A stretch of DNA of 64,000 bases from Pengzhenrongella sicca. GTDB lineage: Bacteria; Actinomycetota; Actinomycetes; Actinomycetales; Cellulomonadaceae. Where the stretch lies: positions 3,596,001 through 3,660,000 of the forward strand of contig NZ_CP071868.1 of the NCBI RefSeq assembly GCF_017569225.1. Reading direction: 5' to 3'. This document shows positions 35,708 to 43,695 of the stretch, piece by piece. Within the stretch, counting starts at the first letter, position 1. Each line of letters opens with the position of its first letter. A program made the translations under genes and the position numbers. A model generated the notes under the pieces. That model made no database searches, had not been told where the DNA came from, and worked only from the letters and a program-made list of their open reading frames with translations.

Positions 35708-36967
35708 TCAGTACCAGCCCTTGGCCTCGAATGAGCTCCAGGCGCCACAGGGGGTCCCGTACCGGCCGGCGATGTAGTTCAGGCCCCACGTGATCTGGGT
35801 CGCGGGGTTGGTCTGCCAGTCGGCCCCGACGCTCGCCATCTTCGAGCCGGGCAGCGCCTGCGGGATGCCGTAGGCGCCGCTCGAGCTGTTCGCGGCGTTG
35901 ACGCGCCAGCCGCTCTCGTGGTTCCAGAGCTGGATGAGGCAGGCGAACTCGTCGTCGCCCCAGCCGCGGGCGGCGGCCAGCTCCTTGCCGATGGCCTGCG
36001 CGCTGCCCGGGGTGACGTCGGGCGCGGCCGGCACGTCGGGCACGACCGGCGCGACCTTCGTGCCGAGCGCCACGACCTGCTCGACCGGCTCGTCGATCAC
36101 GACCTGCGCGAGGACGGTCCGGGAGACCTCGGCGCCGCCGAGCGATGCGGTCGCGTACGTGGTCTCGCGCTGACCGACCTTGCCTGCCCGGGTGACGGTC
36201 CGGGTGCCCTCGGCTAGCTCCGGGTCCTCCACGACGCGCTCGGTGAACGGAACGGTCTCGGTCGTGGTCCCGCTGCCCTGCTGGGCGCGGGTGACGAGCA
36301 CCACGAGCCCGTCGACCGCGGTCGCGTCGAGCGGGACGGAGACCTGGTCCCCGTCCTGCAGGACGAGCCCGATCTCCTTGAGCGCCTCGCGCACGGTGGA
36401 GCCGGTGGTCACGCCGTCGATGACCTGCCCGTCGACGGCGAGGTGGATCGTCTTCTCGGTCGACACGCGCAGCACGTCGCGGCCTAGCGGGGCCGACCGC
36501 GACGCGGAGACCCGCACCGCGTCGGTCCGCACGCCGAGCTCGCCGACGGCCTCGCCGACGGTCAGGGCGGTGGTCCACACGGCGCTCGCAGCGCCGTCGA
36601 CCTCGACGGAGAGCTCGCGGCCGTGCCGGACGACGATCTCGCTACCGTCAAGCACCGACTCCCCGAGCGCCGGCGCGACGAGGTCACGGTCGCCGACGGT
36701 GATGTCGGCGCTCGCCAGCACGTCGCCGACGGTGCGGCCGAACGCGGCCACCTCGACGTTGGTTCCGTCGACGTCGACCGTCACGGTCTTGTGCATCATC
36801 GCGAAGGCGCTGGTGCCGCCGGCCACGAGCGCCAGCACGACGCCCTGCGCCGCGAGCCGGGCGACGCGCCCGGACGGGCGCCAGGCGGGCGTGGGCGCGC
36901 CGGGGGCCGTCGAGCCTGACCTCACGCGTGCGCTCTCACGCATCGGCACTGACGTGGGGTGGAGCAC
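35708..36967 (-). CDS. Secreted DUF348-G5 protein with lytic-transglycosylase-like C-terminus
   Basis: A 419-residue paralogue of the adjacent rpfB. Order: membrane helix (about 38-58), DUF348 repeats (about 60-225, e.g. MMHKTVTVDVDGTNVEV), G5 domain (about 232-302) and a C-terminal domain (about 330-419). The C-terminal domain has ACLIQLWNHESGWRVNAANS and SGAYGIPQALPGSKMASVG, matching SLT/aggregation-promoting-factor-type transglycosylases rather than the Rpf fold of its neighbour; the Glu in NHESGW is the probable acid. GTG at 36967 is chosen because GAGAGG lies 9 bases upstream; ATG 36943 has none. It likely remodels peptidoglycan outside the membrane alongside rpfB. Confidence 0.85.
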   Translation of the reverse strand: MLHPTSVPMRESARVRSGSTAPGAPTPAWRPSGRVARLAAQGVVLALVAGGTSAFAMMHKTVTVDVDGTNVEVAAFGRTVGDVLASADITVGDRDLVAPALGESVLDGSEIVVRHGRELSVEVDGAASAVWTTALTVGEAVGELGVRTDAVRVSASRSAPLGRDVLRVSTEKTIHLAVDGQVIDGVTTGSTVREALKEIGLVLQDGDQVSVPLDATAVDGLVVLVTRAQQGSGTTTETVPFTERVVEDPELAEGTRTVTRAGKVGQRETTYATASLGGAEVSRTVLAQVVIDEPVEQVVALGTKVAPVVPDVPAAPDVTPGSAQAIGKELAAARGWGDDEFACLIQLWNHESGWRVNAANSSSGAYGIPQALPGSKMASVGADWQTNPATQITWGLNYIAGRYGTPCGAWSSFEAKGWY

Positions 36968-37026
36968 GCGGCGGGGCCTCTCGGTCGATGCGGGCCCGGC
37001 ACAGGCGCCGGTACCACCGCACGACC

Positions 37027-37043
37027 GTAACCGATTCGTGACC
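37027..37043 (-). promoter_or_regulatory. MtrA-like direct repeat upstream of the second G5 gene
   Basis: GTAACC (37027-37032) and GTGACC (37038-37043) form a direct repeat with an 11-bp step in the block CCGTAACCGATTCGTGA, shared with the rpfB upstream region. A CGGGTGAA box also lies nearby on the minus strand (37099-37092), followed after 38 bp by TAACGGT, a weak match to the EPS-type promoter. Confidence 0.45.
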
Positions 37044-37121
37044 GAGACCGTTAGCCGAGGACCGCCATCTGTGGACGCCGCGGGCGCGATCTTCACCCGG
37101 CCGGCGCACCCCGCCGACGCC

Positions 37122-38036
37122 TCACCAGGGCCCGTAGACCGCCTCCGACGTCGCGGCGACGGCCCGGCAGGCGTCCTCGAGGTCGATCTCGCGCGCCGCG
37201 GCGATCGCGCGCATCGTGACCGGCACGAGGTACGGCGCGTTGGGCCGGCCGCGGTACGGGTGCGGCGTGAGGTACGGGGCGTCGGTCTCGACGAGCACCC
37301 GGTCGAGCGGCGTCACCCGCAAGGCGTCCCGCAGCCCGGCGTTGGTCGCGAACGTCACGGGTCCAGCGAACGAGAGGTACCACCCGCGGCGGGCGGCCAG
37401 GCCCGCGAGCTCCGCGTCGCCCGAGAAGCAGTGGAAGACGGTGCGCTCCGGCGCGCCGTCGCGCTCGAGCACCTCGAGCACCTCGGCGTGCGCGTCGCGG
37501 TCGTGGATCTGCAGCACGAGGTCGAGCTCCTTGGCGAGCGCGATGTGCGCGCGGAACGACGCGACCTGGGCGGCTCGGCCGTCCGGCCCGCTGCGGAACA
37601 GGTCGAGGCCGGTCTCGCCGATGGCCCGGATGCGGTCGTTGCCGCGCGCGAGGTCGGCGATCTCGGCGATCGCCGCGTCGAGCCCGCGGGCGTGCTCGGG
37701 CCGCGGCGCGGGCACCAGCCCGTCCGGGCCTGCCTCGCGCGCGCCCGCGAACAGGGTCGCCTCGTTCGGGTGGATCGCGACGCCGCCCAGGAGCGCGGGG
37801 TGCTCGCGCACCACGCGGTCGGTCCAGCGGGCGGCCTCGAGGTCGCAGCCGATCTGGACCATCCGGGGGACGCCGACGGCGGCCGCGCGGGCCAGCTGGT
37901 CCGCGAGCGCCGGCGGCGCCTGCCCCGCGGGGAGCTCCGCGGGCGAGTCGAGGTGCGTGTGGTTGTCGACGACGTCGAACGGCAACGGCTCGGGGTCCGG
38001 CGGCCAGCTCCGGTCCCGGACCCGGCGGTGGCTCAC
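37122..38036 (-). CDS. tatD: TatD-family metal-dependent hydrolase
   Basis: A 304-residue TIM-barrel hydrolase. Metal ligands are visible as NHTHLD (His26, His28), the Glu in IGETGLD, His in IHDRDAH and FHCFSGD, and Asp in VETDAPYLTP. TatD proteins are DNases or related hydrolases acting in the cytoplasm in DNA quality control. GTG at 38036 overlaps the metG stop (GTGA), so it is coupled to metG. The metG-tatD-rpf-rsmA-ispE order is standard for actinobacteria. Confidence 0.92.
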   Translation of the reverse strand: MSHRRVRDRSWPPDPEPLPFDVVDNHTHLDSPAELPAGQAPPALADQLARAAAVGVPRMVQIGCDLEAARWTDRVVREHPALLGGVAIHPNEATLFAGAREAGPDGLVPAPRPEHARGLDAAIAEIADLARGNDRIRAIGETGLDLFRSGPDGRAAQVASFRAHIALAKELDLVLQIHDRDAHAEVLEVLERDGAPERTVFHCFSGDAELAGLAARRGWYLSFAGPVTFATNAGLRDALRVTPLDRVLVETDAPYLTPHPYRGRPNAPYLVPVTMRAIAAAREIDLEDACRAVAATSEAVYGPW

Positions 38037-39661
38037 GCCGGCGCGTCCTCGAGCCGCGGGAACAGCGCGGCGCCCTTGGTGATCGTGGTGCCCGCGGGCA
38101 GCTGGCCGAACGCGGCGGCCCCCGCGACCGGCTGCGCGCCGAGGTCGCCGAGCGCGGCCTGCGCACCCAGCAGGGTCCATAGCCCCGCGGCGGCCTTCGG
38201 CGTCACCGGGTGCAGGAGCACCGCGAGCACCCGTAGGGCCTCCGCCGACGTGACCAGGATGGTGGCGAGGCGCCCGCCCTGGCGGAACGCGCCGTCGTCG
38301 GCGGTGATCTCCGTCGGGTCCTTCGCGACCTGCCACGGCGCCTGCTCGGTGATGTACCCGTTGGTGGCCTCGACGAGGGTCCAGATCGAGCCGATCGCCT
38401 CGTGCAGCGCCATCCGGTCGATCGCGTCCTCGGCGCCGGCGACGGCCGACGCCGCGACCTCCGCCAGGGCCAGCTCCGCCGGGCCGGGCTCCCCCGCAGC
38501 CGGCAGCGTCCCGCCGAAGTACTTGGCGACCATCGCGGCCACGCGCGAGGCGAGGTTGCCGAAGCCGTTCGCGAGCTCGGCGTTGTACCGCGCCGACAGG
38601 TCCTCCCAGGAGAACGAGCCGTCCTGGCCGAACGGGATCGCGCGCAGGAAGTAGTACCGGAACGCGTCCGAGCCGAAGTGGTCGATGATCTGGCTCGGCG
38701 CGATCCCGGTCAGCTTGGACTTGCTCATCTTCTCGCCGCCCACGAGCAGCCAGCCGTGCGCGAACACCTGCCGCGGCAGGTCGAGCCCCGCGGCCATCAG
38801 CATCGCGGGCCAGATCACCGCGTGGAAGCGCAGGATGTCCTTGCCGACCAGGTGCACGTCGGCCGGCCAGGTGCTCGCGAACTTCGCCTTGTCCGCCGGG
38901 TCGTCGCTGCCGTAGCCGACGGCGGTCGCGTAGTTGAGCAGCGCGTCGAACCAGACGTAGAGCACGTGCGAGGTGTCCCACGGGATCGGGATGCCCCAGT
39001 CGAAGGTGTTGCGCGAGATCGACAGGTCCTGCAGGCCCCCGCGCACGAACGCGAGCACCTCGTTGCGTGCGCTCTCGGGCTGGACGAAGCTCGGGTTCGC
39101 CTCGTAGAAGTCGAGCAGCTTCTGCGTGTAGGCGCTCATCTTGAAGAAGTAGTTCTGCTCGGAGAGCATCTCGACCGGCGTGCCGTGGATCGCGCAGACC
39201 TGCTGGCCCGCGTACTCGCCGACGCCGGGGACGAGGTCACCCGGGAGCTTGTACTCCTCGCACGGCACGCAGTACGGGCCCTCGTACGAGCCGGCATAGA
39301 TCTCGCCCTTGTCGAACAGGTCCTGGATGAAGGCCTGGACGCGCCCCGTGTGGCGCTCCTGGGTCGTGCGGATGAAGTCGTCGTTCGCGGCGTCGAGCAC
39401 CCCGAGCACCGGCTTCCACTCGGTCTCGACGAGGCGGTCCGCCCAGGCCTGGGGGCTCACGCCGTGCTTCTCGGCGGTGCGCATGACCTTCTGGCCGTGC
39501 TCGTCCGTGCCGGTGAGGAACCACACCGACTCCTGCCGCTGGCGGTGCCAGCGCGTGACCATGTCACCCGCGACCGTCGTGTACGCGTGCCCGATGTGCG
39601 GGGCGTCATTGACGTAGTAGATGGGGGTCGTGAGGTAGAACGAGGTGCGGGGTTCCGGCAT
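38033..39661 (-). CDS. metG: Methionyl-tRNA synthetase
   Basis: A 542-residue class I synthetase charging tRNA-Met. The HIGH motif is PHIGHAY (residues 22-25) and the KMSKS motif is GGEKMSKSK (about 310). A zinc-knuckle region contains CVPCEEY and later CAIHG. The anticodon-binding helical domain fills the C-terminal third. It lacks the extra C-terminal tRNA-binding domain found in some species. ATG at 39661. It is first in the conserved metG-tatD unit. Confidence 0.97.
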   Translation of the reverse strand: MPEPRTSFYLTTPIYYVNDAPHIGHAYTTVAGDMVTRWHRQRQESVWFLTGTDEHGQKVMRTAEKHGVSPQAWADRLVETEWKPVLGVLDAANDDFIRTTQERHTGRVQAFIQDLFDKGEIYAGSYEGPYCVPCEEYKLPGDLVPGVGEYAGQQVCAIHGTPVEMLSEQNYFFKMSAYTQKLLDFYEANPSFVQPESARNEVLAFVRGGLQDLSISRNTFDWGIPIPWDTSHVLYVWFDALLNYATAVGYGSDDPADKAKFASTWPADVHLVGKDILRFHAVIWPAMLMAAGLDLPRQVFAHGWLLVGGEKMSKSKLTGIAPSQIIDHFGSDAFRYYFLRAIPFGQDGSFSWEDLSARYNAELANGFGNLASRVAAMVAKYFGGTLPAAGEPGPAELALAEVAASAVAGAEDAIDRMALHEAIGSIWTLVEATNGYITEQAPWQVAKDPTEITADDGAFRQGGRLATILVTSAEALRVLAVLLHPVTPKAAAGLWTLLGAQAALGDLGAQPVAGAAAFGQLPAGTTITKGAALFPRLEDAPA

Positions 39662-39726
39662 GGGCCCAATCGTAGGGTCAGGTCCGCCGGTGCTGCCCCG
39701 CGCGTCCCGCCGACGGGACCGGACGC

Positions 39727-40965
39727 TCAGCCGACGGTCACCCGCACGATCCGGTCGTCGCCGGGGCGCGGATCGCCGCGGCCGTCGGTGTTGTTGGTGA
39801 CGATCCAGAGCGAGCCGTCCGGCGCCACGACGACCGCCCGGAGCCGGCCGAGCTCGCCGGCGAGCAGCTCCTGGGGGCGGCCGACGCCGTCGGCCGTGAG
39901 CGGGACCCGCCAGAGCCGCTCGCCGCGCAGCCCCGCGAGGTAGACGCCCTCCGCGGTCACCGCGAGTCCGCTCGGCGACGCGTCCGACGTGGGCCAGGTG
40001 GCGAGCGGGTCGGCGAAGCCCGCCTCGGTGCCGCCGGTGCCCTCGACGGCCGGCCAGCCGTAGTTGGCGCCCGGCGTGATGAGGTTGAGCTCGTCGAAGG
40101 TGTTCTGGCCGAACTCCGCGGCGAACAGGCGCCCGTCCGGCGCCCAGCCGATCCCCTGGACGTTGCGGTGCCCGAGCGACCAGACCGGCGAGCCGGCGCT
40201 GGGGTTGCCGGGGGCCGGCGCGCCGTCGGCGGTCAGCCGCAGGATCTTGCCGGCCGGGCTCGCGGGGTCCTGGGCGGCCGGCGGGTCCCCGGCGTCGCCC
40301 GTGGTGACGTAGAGGTAGCCGTCCGGGCCGAAGGCGAGGCGACCGCCGTCGTGGTTGCCGGCGCGCGGGATGCCGTCGACGACCGTGGTGAGGCCCGCGA
40401 GCACCGTCCCGTCGAGCCGCGCGCGCACCACCTCGTTGCCGCCGGCCGTCGTGCGGTACAGGTAGACCTCGCCGGCGTGCGGGCCCCCGGCAGGCGCGAC
40501 CGCGACCCCGAGCAGCCCGGCCTCGCCGCCGGGGGTGGTGGTCGCCGCGAGCTCTGCGGCGCCGGGGCCGGTGAGCGGGGTGGGGTTGGGGGTGGGGTTG
40601 GGGGCCGTGGGGGTGGCCGGGGTGATCAGGAGCACCTGCGCCGCGTCCCGGAGCGTGACGAGCGCGGTGCCGTCAGACTGGAACGCGAGCCCCCAGGGAG
40701 CATCGAGGCCGGTCACGAGGTCGGTCGAGGACGTGACGGCCACGGTCGGGACCTCGACGACGGGGACGCCGGAGTCAGTCGGAGCGGCGGTTTGCGCGGC
40801 GGTCGGCCCGGGAGCCCCGGCCGGACGTGCGCCGGTGGGATCGTCGGATGGCTCGCGCGGTCCGCTGCAGCCGCCGACGAAGAGGATCACCCCGGCGACG
40901 AATCCCCTGGCCACGTTCCCGCGGACGACCGTGGCGTGCCGGTCTCGATGCATCCGTGCGCGCAC
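39727..40965 (-). CDS. PQQ-type sugar dehydrogenase (GSDH-like) lipoprotein
   Basis: A 412-residue secreted lipoprotein. The signal peptide ends in a lipobox FVGGC with Cys33 as the lipidated residue. A Pro/Ala/Thr linker follows, then a six-bladed propeller of the glucose/sorbosone dehydrogenase family (about 85-412). Typical phrases are LDAPWGLAFQSDG, PRAGNHDGGRLAFGPDGYLY, WSLGHRNVQGIGWAPDGRLF and TPGANYGWPAVEG. Such enzymes oxidise aldose sugars using PQQ at the outer cell face. GTG at 40965 is taken because GGAGG lies 4 bases upstream; ATG 40953 is the alternative. The TPNPTPNPT stretch is encoded by a G-quadruplex-like G run on the plus strand. Confidence 0.88.
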   Translation of the reverse strand: MRARMHRDRHATVVRGNVARGFVAGVILFVGGCSGPREPSDDPTGARPAGAPGPTAAQTAAPTDSGVPVVEVPTVAVTSSTDLVTGLDAPWGLAFQSDGTALVTLRDAAQVLLITPATPTAPNPTPNPTPLTGPGAAELAATTTPGGEAGLLGVAVAPAGGPHAGEVYLYRTTAGGNEVVRARLDGTVLAGLTTVVDGIPRAGNHDGGRLAFGPDGYLYVTTGDAGDPPAAQDPASPAGKILRLTADGAPAPGNPSAGSPVWSLGHRNVQGIGWAPDGRLFAAEFGQNTFDELNLITPGANYGWPAVEGTGGTEAGFADPLATWPTSDASPSGLAVTAEGVYLAGLRGERLWRVPLTADGVGRPQELLAGELGRLRAVVVAPDGSLWIVTNNTDGRGDPRPGDDRIVRVTVG

Positions 40966-41141
40966 GAGGCCTCCAGACGATCGCGAGCGCCGAGGCGGTG
41001 GCGCTGCCGCCCAGTCTGGCCCGCGGTTCGTCGTTCTGCCTCCCCGCCGCGAGCTTTCGCTCGGCGGGCTGCTTCCGCGCGGAGCATGGGAACAGTGAGG
41101 AGGTAGCGAAGGATGTCACTGCTCACGCGGCCAACCACGCC

Positions 41142-42047
41142 TCAGGAGTCACGTGCTCCGCGCCGAAGGGAGCCGTCGAGGGGCCGCCGGCCAGCTCTGC
41201 GGAGCGCGCGGACAAGTGCATTGACTTCGGTGACGAGACGAGCGGTGTCGAAGACGGTGTCCTCGAACGCAAACCGCAGCACAGGGACGCCCGTCAAGGC
41301 AAGAATGCGATCCCGGCGTCGATCCTCGCGGAACTGCCGCCGATCGCCGTGGTAGGCGAAACCGTCGAGCTCGACGGCCACAAGATCCTCGACGAGCAAG
41401 TCCACGTGACCGACACCCGCGATCCAGACCTGTGGCTCGACGTGGACTCCGGACTCCTGCAGCGCGAGGCGCGCAAACGACTCCGGCATCGATTGGCTGC
41501 GGCCGTCGACCGCTCGGAGCAGGCGGTCGAAGCCCACCTTGCCCGCGCGCGGACGGTGCGCGGCCACGTCCCCCACGCTCACGAGCCCTCGATTGACGGC
41601 CGCGTCGACGAGGGCGATCGCTTCCCTCGCGGGCAGGCATCCCAGGGCGTGCGCGAGCGCACGCGAACCGGAGACAAGGACACTCCGCCCGGACGAGGAC
41701 GTGCGTGAGAGTCCCGAATCCCAGTGCAGCACGGCTCCGGAGGGCAGGACGCCAGGCCGCGGCGTCGAGCCATGGCCGGGCCGTGCGAGGTGCACGGCGG
41801 CGGGCTGCTCGAGCAGCGGCAACGCCATGACGCTCGCCGCCGAGGCGCACGTCAGGAGCGCGCAGGCGCGCCGGGCCACGACGACCTCCGCACGCGCACC
41901 CGCGAGCGCGTAGACCCCACGGGCCGGTCGGACAACGGCGCCGGAGGCGAGGAGCGCCCCCAGCTCGGTGACCTCGCTCGCGCCGTGCGCAACCTGCGCC
42001 CGACGTCCGCAGCCGTTCAGCTCGGTCAGTCGTGCCACCACGCTCAT
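41142..42047 (-). CDS. Hypothetical protein with DUF559/Vsr-like endonuclease-fold C-terminus
   Basis: A 301-residue protein. The C-terminal part (about 215-285) reads VWIAGVGHVDLLVEDLVAVE, then LDGFAYHGDRRQFREDRRRD and LTGVPVLRFAFEDTV. This is the restriction-endonuclease-like core found in DUF559 proteins, with Asp, Glu and the H-x-R region expected for that fold. The N-terminal half (ELGALLASGAVVRPARGVYAL) resembles the winged-helix-like AbiEi-type domain often joined to it. Such proteins are common in actinobacteria; a nuclease or abortive-infection link is family inference. ATG at 42047; no partner gene is adjacent. Confidence 0.7.
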   Translation of the reverse strand: MSVVARLTELNGCGRRAQVAHGASEVTELGALLASGAVVRPARGVYALAGARAEVVVARRACALLTCASAASVMALPLLEQPAAVHLARPGHGSTPRPGVLPSGAVLHWDSGLSRTSSSGRSVLVSGSRALAHALGCLPAREAIALVDAAVNRGLVSVGDVAAHRPRAGKVGFDRLLRAVDGRSQSMPESFARLALQESGVHVEPQVWIAGVGHVDLLVEDLVAVELDGFAYHGDRRQFREDRRRDRILALTGVPVLRFAFEDTVFDTARLVTEVNALVRALRRAGRRPLDGSLRRGARDS

Positions 42048-42347
42048 GCCTGATCGTGCGACGGTCACCTGCGTGCGACCGGCCCGGGCCCTTCGGCCTG
42101 TGGATGCCGACTTCTCCACAGGCCAGGACGACGGCTCATGCCCCGCTCGGTTCGCCGATGCACCGGCGGGGCCCGGCCGTCACCCGCTGTTGGACGAAGG
42201 TGCACCTCCGTCCGCGCGGAGCATGGTGCGCAAGTGGCCGGTGTGGCAGATGAGGCGTCACCTCTGTCTGCAACGTGCTCATGCGACACATGCTCCGCGC
42301 GGAAGGACGCGCAGAGGCGCGGCGGGTCACCGGCGGGGCGGCGGCGC
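42048..42347. other. Intergenic region without a recognised gene
   Basis: This 300-base gap lies between the DUF559-type gene and the aminotransferase stop. An imperfect hairpin GCACCTCCG...CGGAG (about 42199-42221) may terminate the aminotransferase transcript, but it lacks a T run. No protein-like frame or RNA gene is seen. Confidence 0.4.
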
Positions 42348-43532
42348 TCAGCCGAGCCGGGTCAGGCCCTTGCGGATGCCGCGGACGGCCTGCGCGATCC
42401 GCTGCTCGTTCTCGATCAGCGCGAACCGCACGTACTCGTCGCCGCCGGGGCCGAAGCCGACCCCGGGCGAGACCGCCACGTCGCACTCGCGGACCAGGTG
42501 CGTCGCGAACTCGATGGAGCCCATGTCGCGGTAGACCTCCGGGATCCGCGCCCACGCGAACATCGTCCCGCGCGGCCGGTGGATGTCCCACCCGATCCGG
42601 TCGAGGCCGTCCGCAAGCGCGTTGCGCCGCGACTCGTAGACCGCCCGGATCTCGCTCGGGTACTGCCCGGCCTCCTGCAACGTCACCGTCGCCGCGATCT
42701 GGATCGGCTGGAACGTGCCGTAGTCGAGGTAGCTCTTGAGCTTCGCGAGCGCGTCGACCACCGCGGGGCAGCCCACCAGGAACGCGACGCGCCAGCCCGC
42801 CATCGAGAACGACTTCGTCATCGAGTACAGCTCGACGGCGACCTCCTTCGCACCGACGCACTCGAGGATCGACGGCGGCCGCCAGCCGTCGAACGACACG
42901 TCGGCGTACGCGAAGTCGTGCACCAGCACCACGTCCCGCTCCCGCGCCCAGTCGACCAGGCGCTGCAGGTCGGCGAGCTCGACGGTCGTGGTCGTCGGGT
43001 TGTGCGGGAACGACAGCACGACGACGCGCGGCTTCGGCCAGCCCAGCTCCCACGCCTCCATCACCCGGTCGATGTACCCCGACCCGTCGGTCCCGTCCCC
43101 GATCGGCACCTGCCGGGTGTCCGCGCCCGCGAAGTACGGACCCCAGATGTGGATCGGGTAGCTCGGGGACGGCACGATCGCCGCGTCCCCGGGCTGCAGC
43201 AGCACCCACATCAGGTGGCTGAACCCTTCCTTCGCGCCGATCGTCGAGAGCACCTCGGTGTCCGGGTCCAGCTCGACCCCGAACGTGCGCCGGTAGTGGT
43301 CCGCGACCGCCTGCCGCAGCTTCGGGATGCCGCGCGAGGCCGAGTACCGGTGGTTGCGCGGGTTCCGGGCCGACTCCGCGAGCTTCTCCACCGCGATCGC
43401 GGGCGACGGCAGGTCGGGATTGCCGAAGCCGAGGTCGACGACGTCGTGCCCGGCGCGGCGCGCCTCGAGCTTGAGGCCGTCGATGATGGTGAACACATAG
43501 GGCGGCAGACCGGGGATGCGACGAAACTCCAT
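42348..43532 (-). CDS. alaC: Alanine-type aminotransferase (AlaC-like)
   Basis: A 394-residue fold-type I PLP enzyme. It starts MEFRRIPGLPPYVFTIIDGL, contains VVDLGFGNPDLPSP and YSASRGIPKLRQAVADHY, and carries the PLP lysine in YSMTKSFSMAGWRVAF (about 238). It ends with VAVSPGVGFGPGGDEYVRFA. This closely matches glutamate-pyruvate aminotransferases of the AlaC/YfdZ group, which interconvert alanine and pyruvate. A related specificity (aspartate or LL-diaminopimelate) is possible. ATG at 43532. It is transcribed divergently from the acyltransferase at 43696. Confidence 0.88.
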   Translation of the reverse strand: MEFRRIPGLPPYVFTIIDGLKLEARRAGHDVVDLGFGNPDLPSPAIAVEKLAESARNPRNHRYSASRGIPKLRQAVADHYRRTFGVELDPDTEVLSTIGAKEGFSHLMWVLLQPGDAAIVPSPSYPIHIWGPYFAGADTRQVPIGDGTDGSGYIDRVMEAWELGWPKPRVVVLSFPHNPTTTTVELADLQRLVDWARERDVVLVHDFAYADVSFDGWRPPSILECVGAKEVAVELYSMTKSFSMAGWRVAFLVGCPAVVDALAKLKSYLDYGTFQPIQIAATVTLQEAGQYPSEIRAVYESRRNALADGLDRIGWDIHRPRGTMFAWARIPEVYRDMGSIEFATHLVRECDVAVSPGVGFGPGGDEYVRFALIENEQRIAQAVRGIRKGLTRLG

Positions 43533-43695
43533 GGCCAGACGCTAGCCGCCCGCGGCCCGATTCCAGCGCACTGCGCCATCTCAGTGACCGTTTCAACGGA
43601 TTTGTTGCGTTGTGACGGGTTGGCGATGCCACACTGACCCGAGCCGGTCCCTGACCACCCGATCCCCGCCGGCCCCGAACTGGGAGCGAGCCGGG

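Noticed and set aside
42065-43637. Long plus- and minus-strand frames overlapping the aminotransferase
   Set aside because: Alternative-frame shadows; only the 42348-43532 minus frame has PLP-enzyme motifs.
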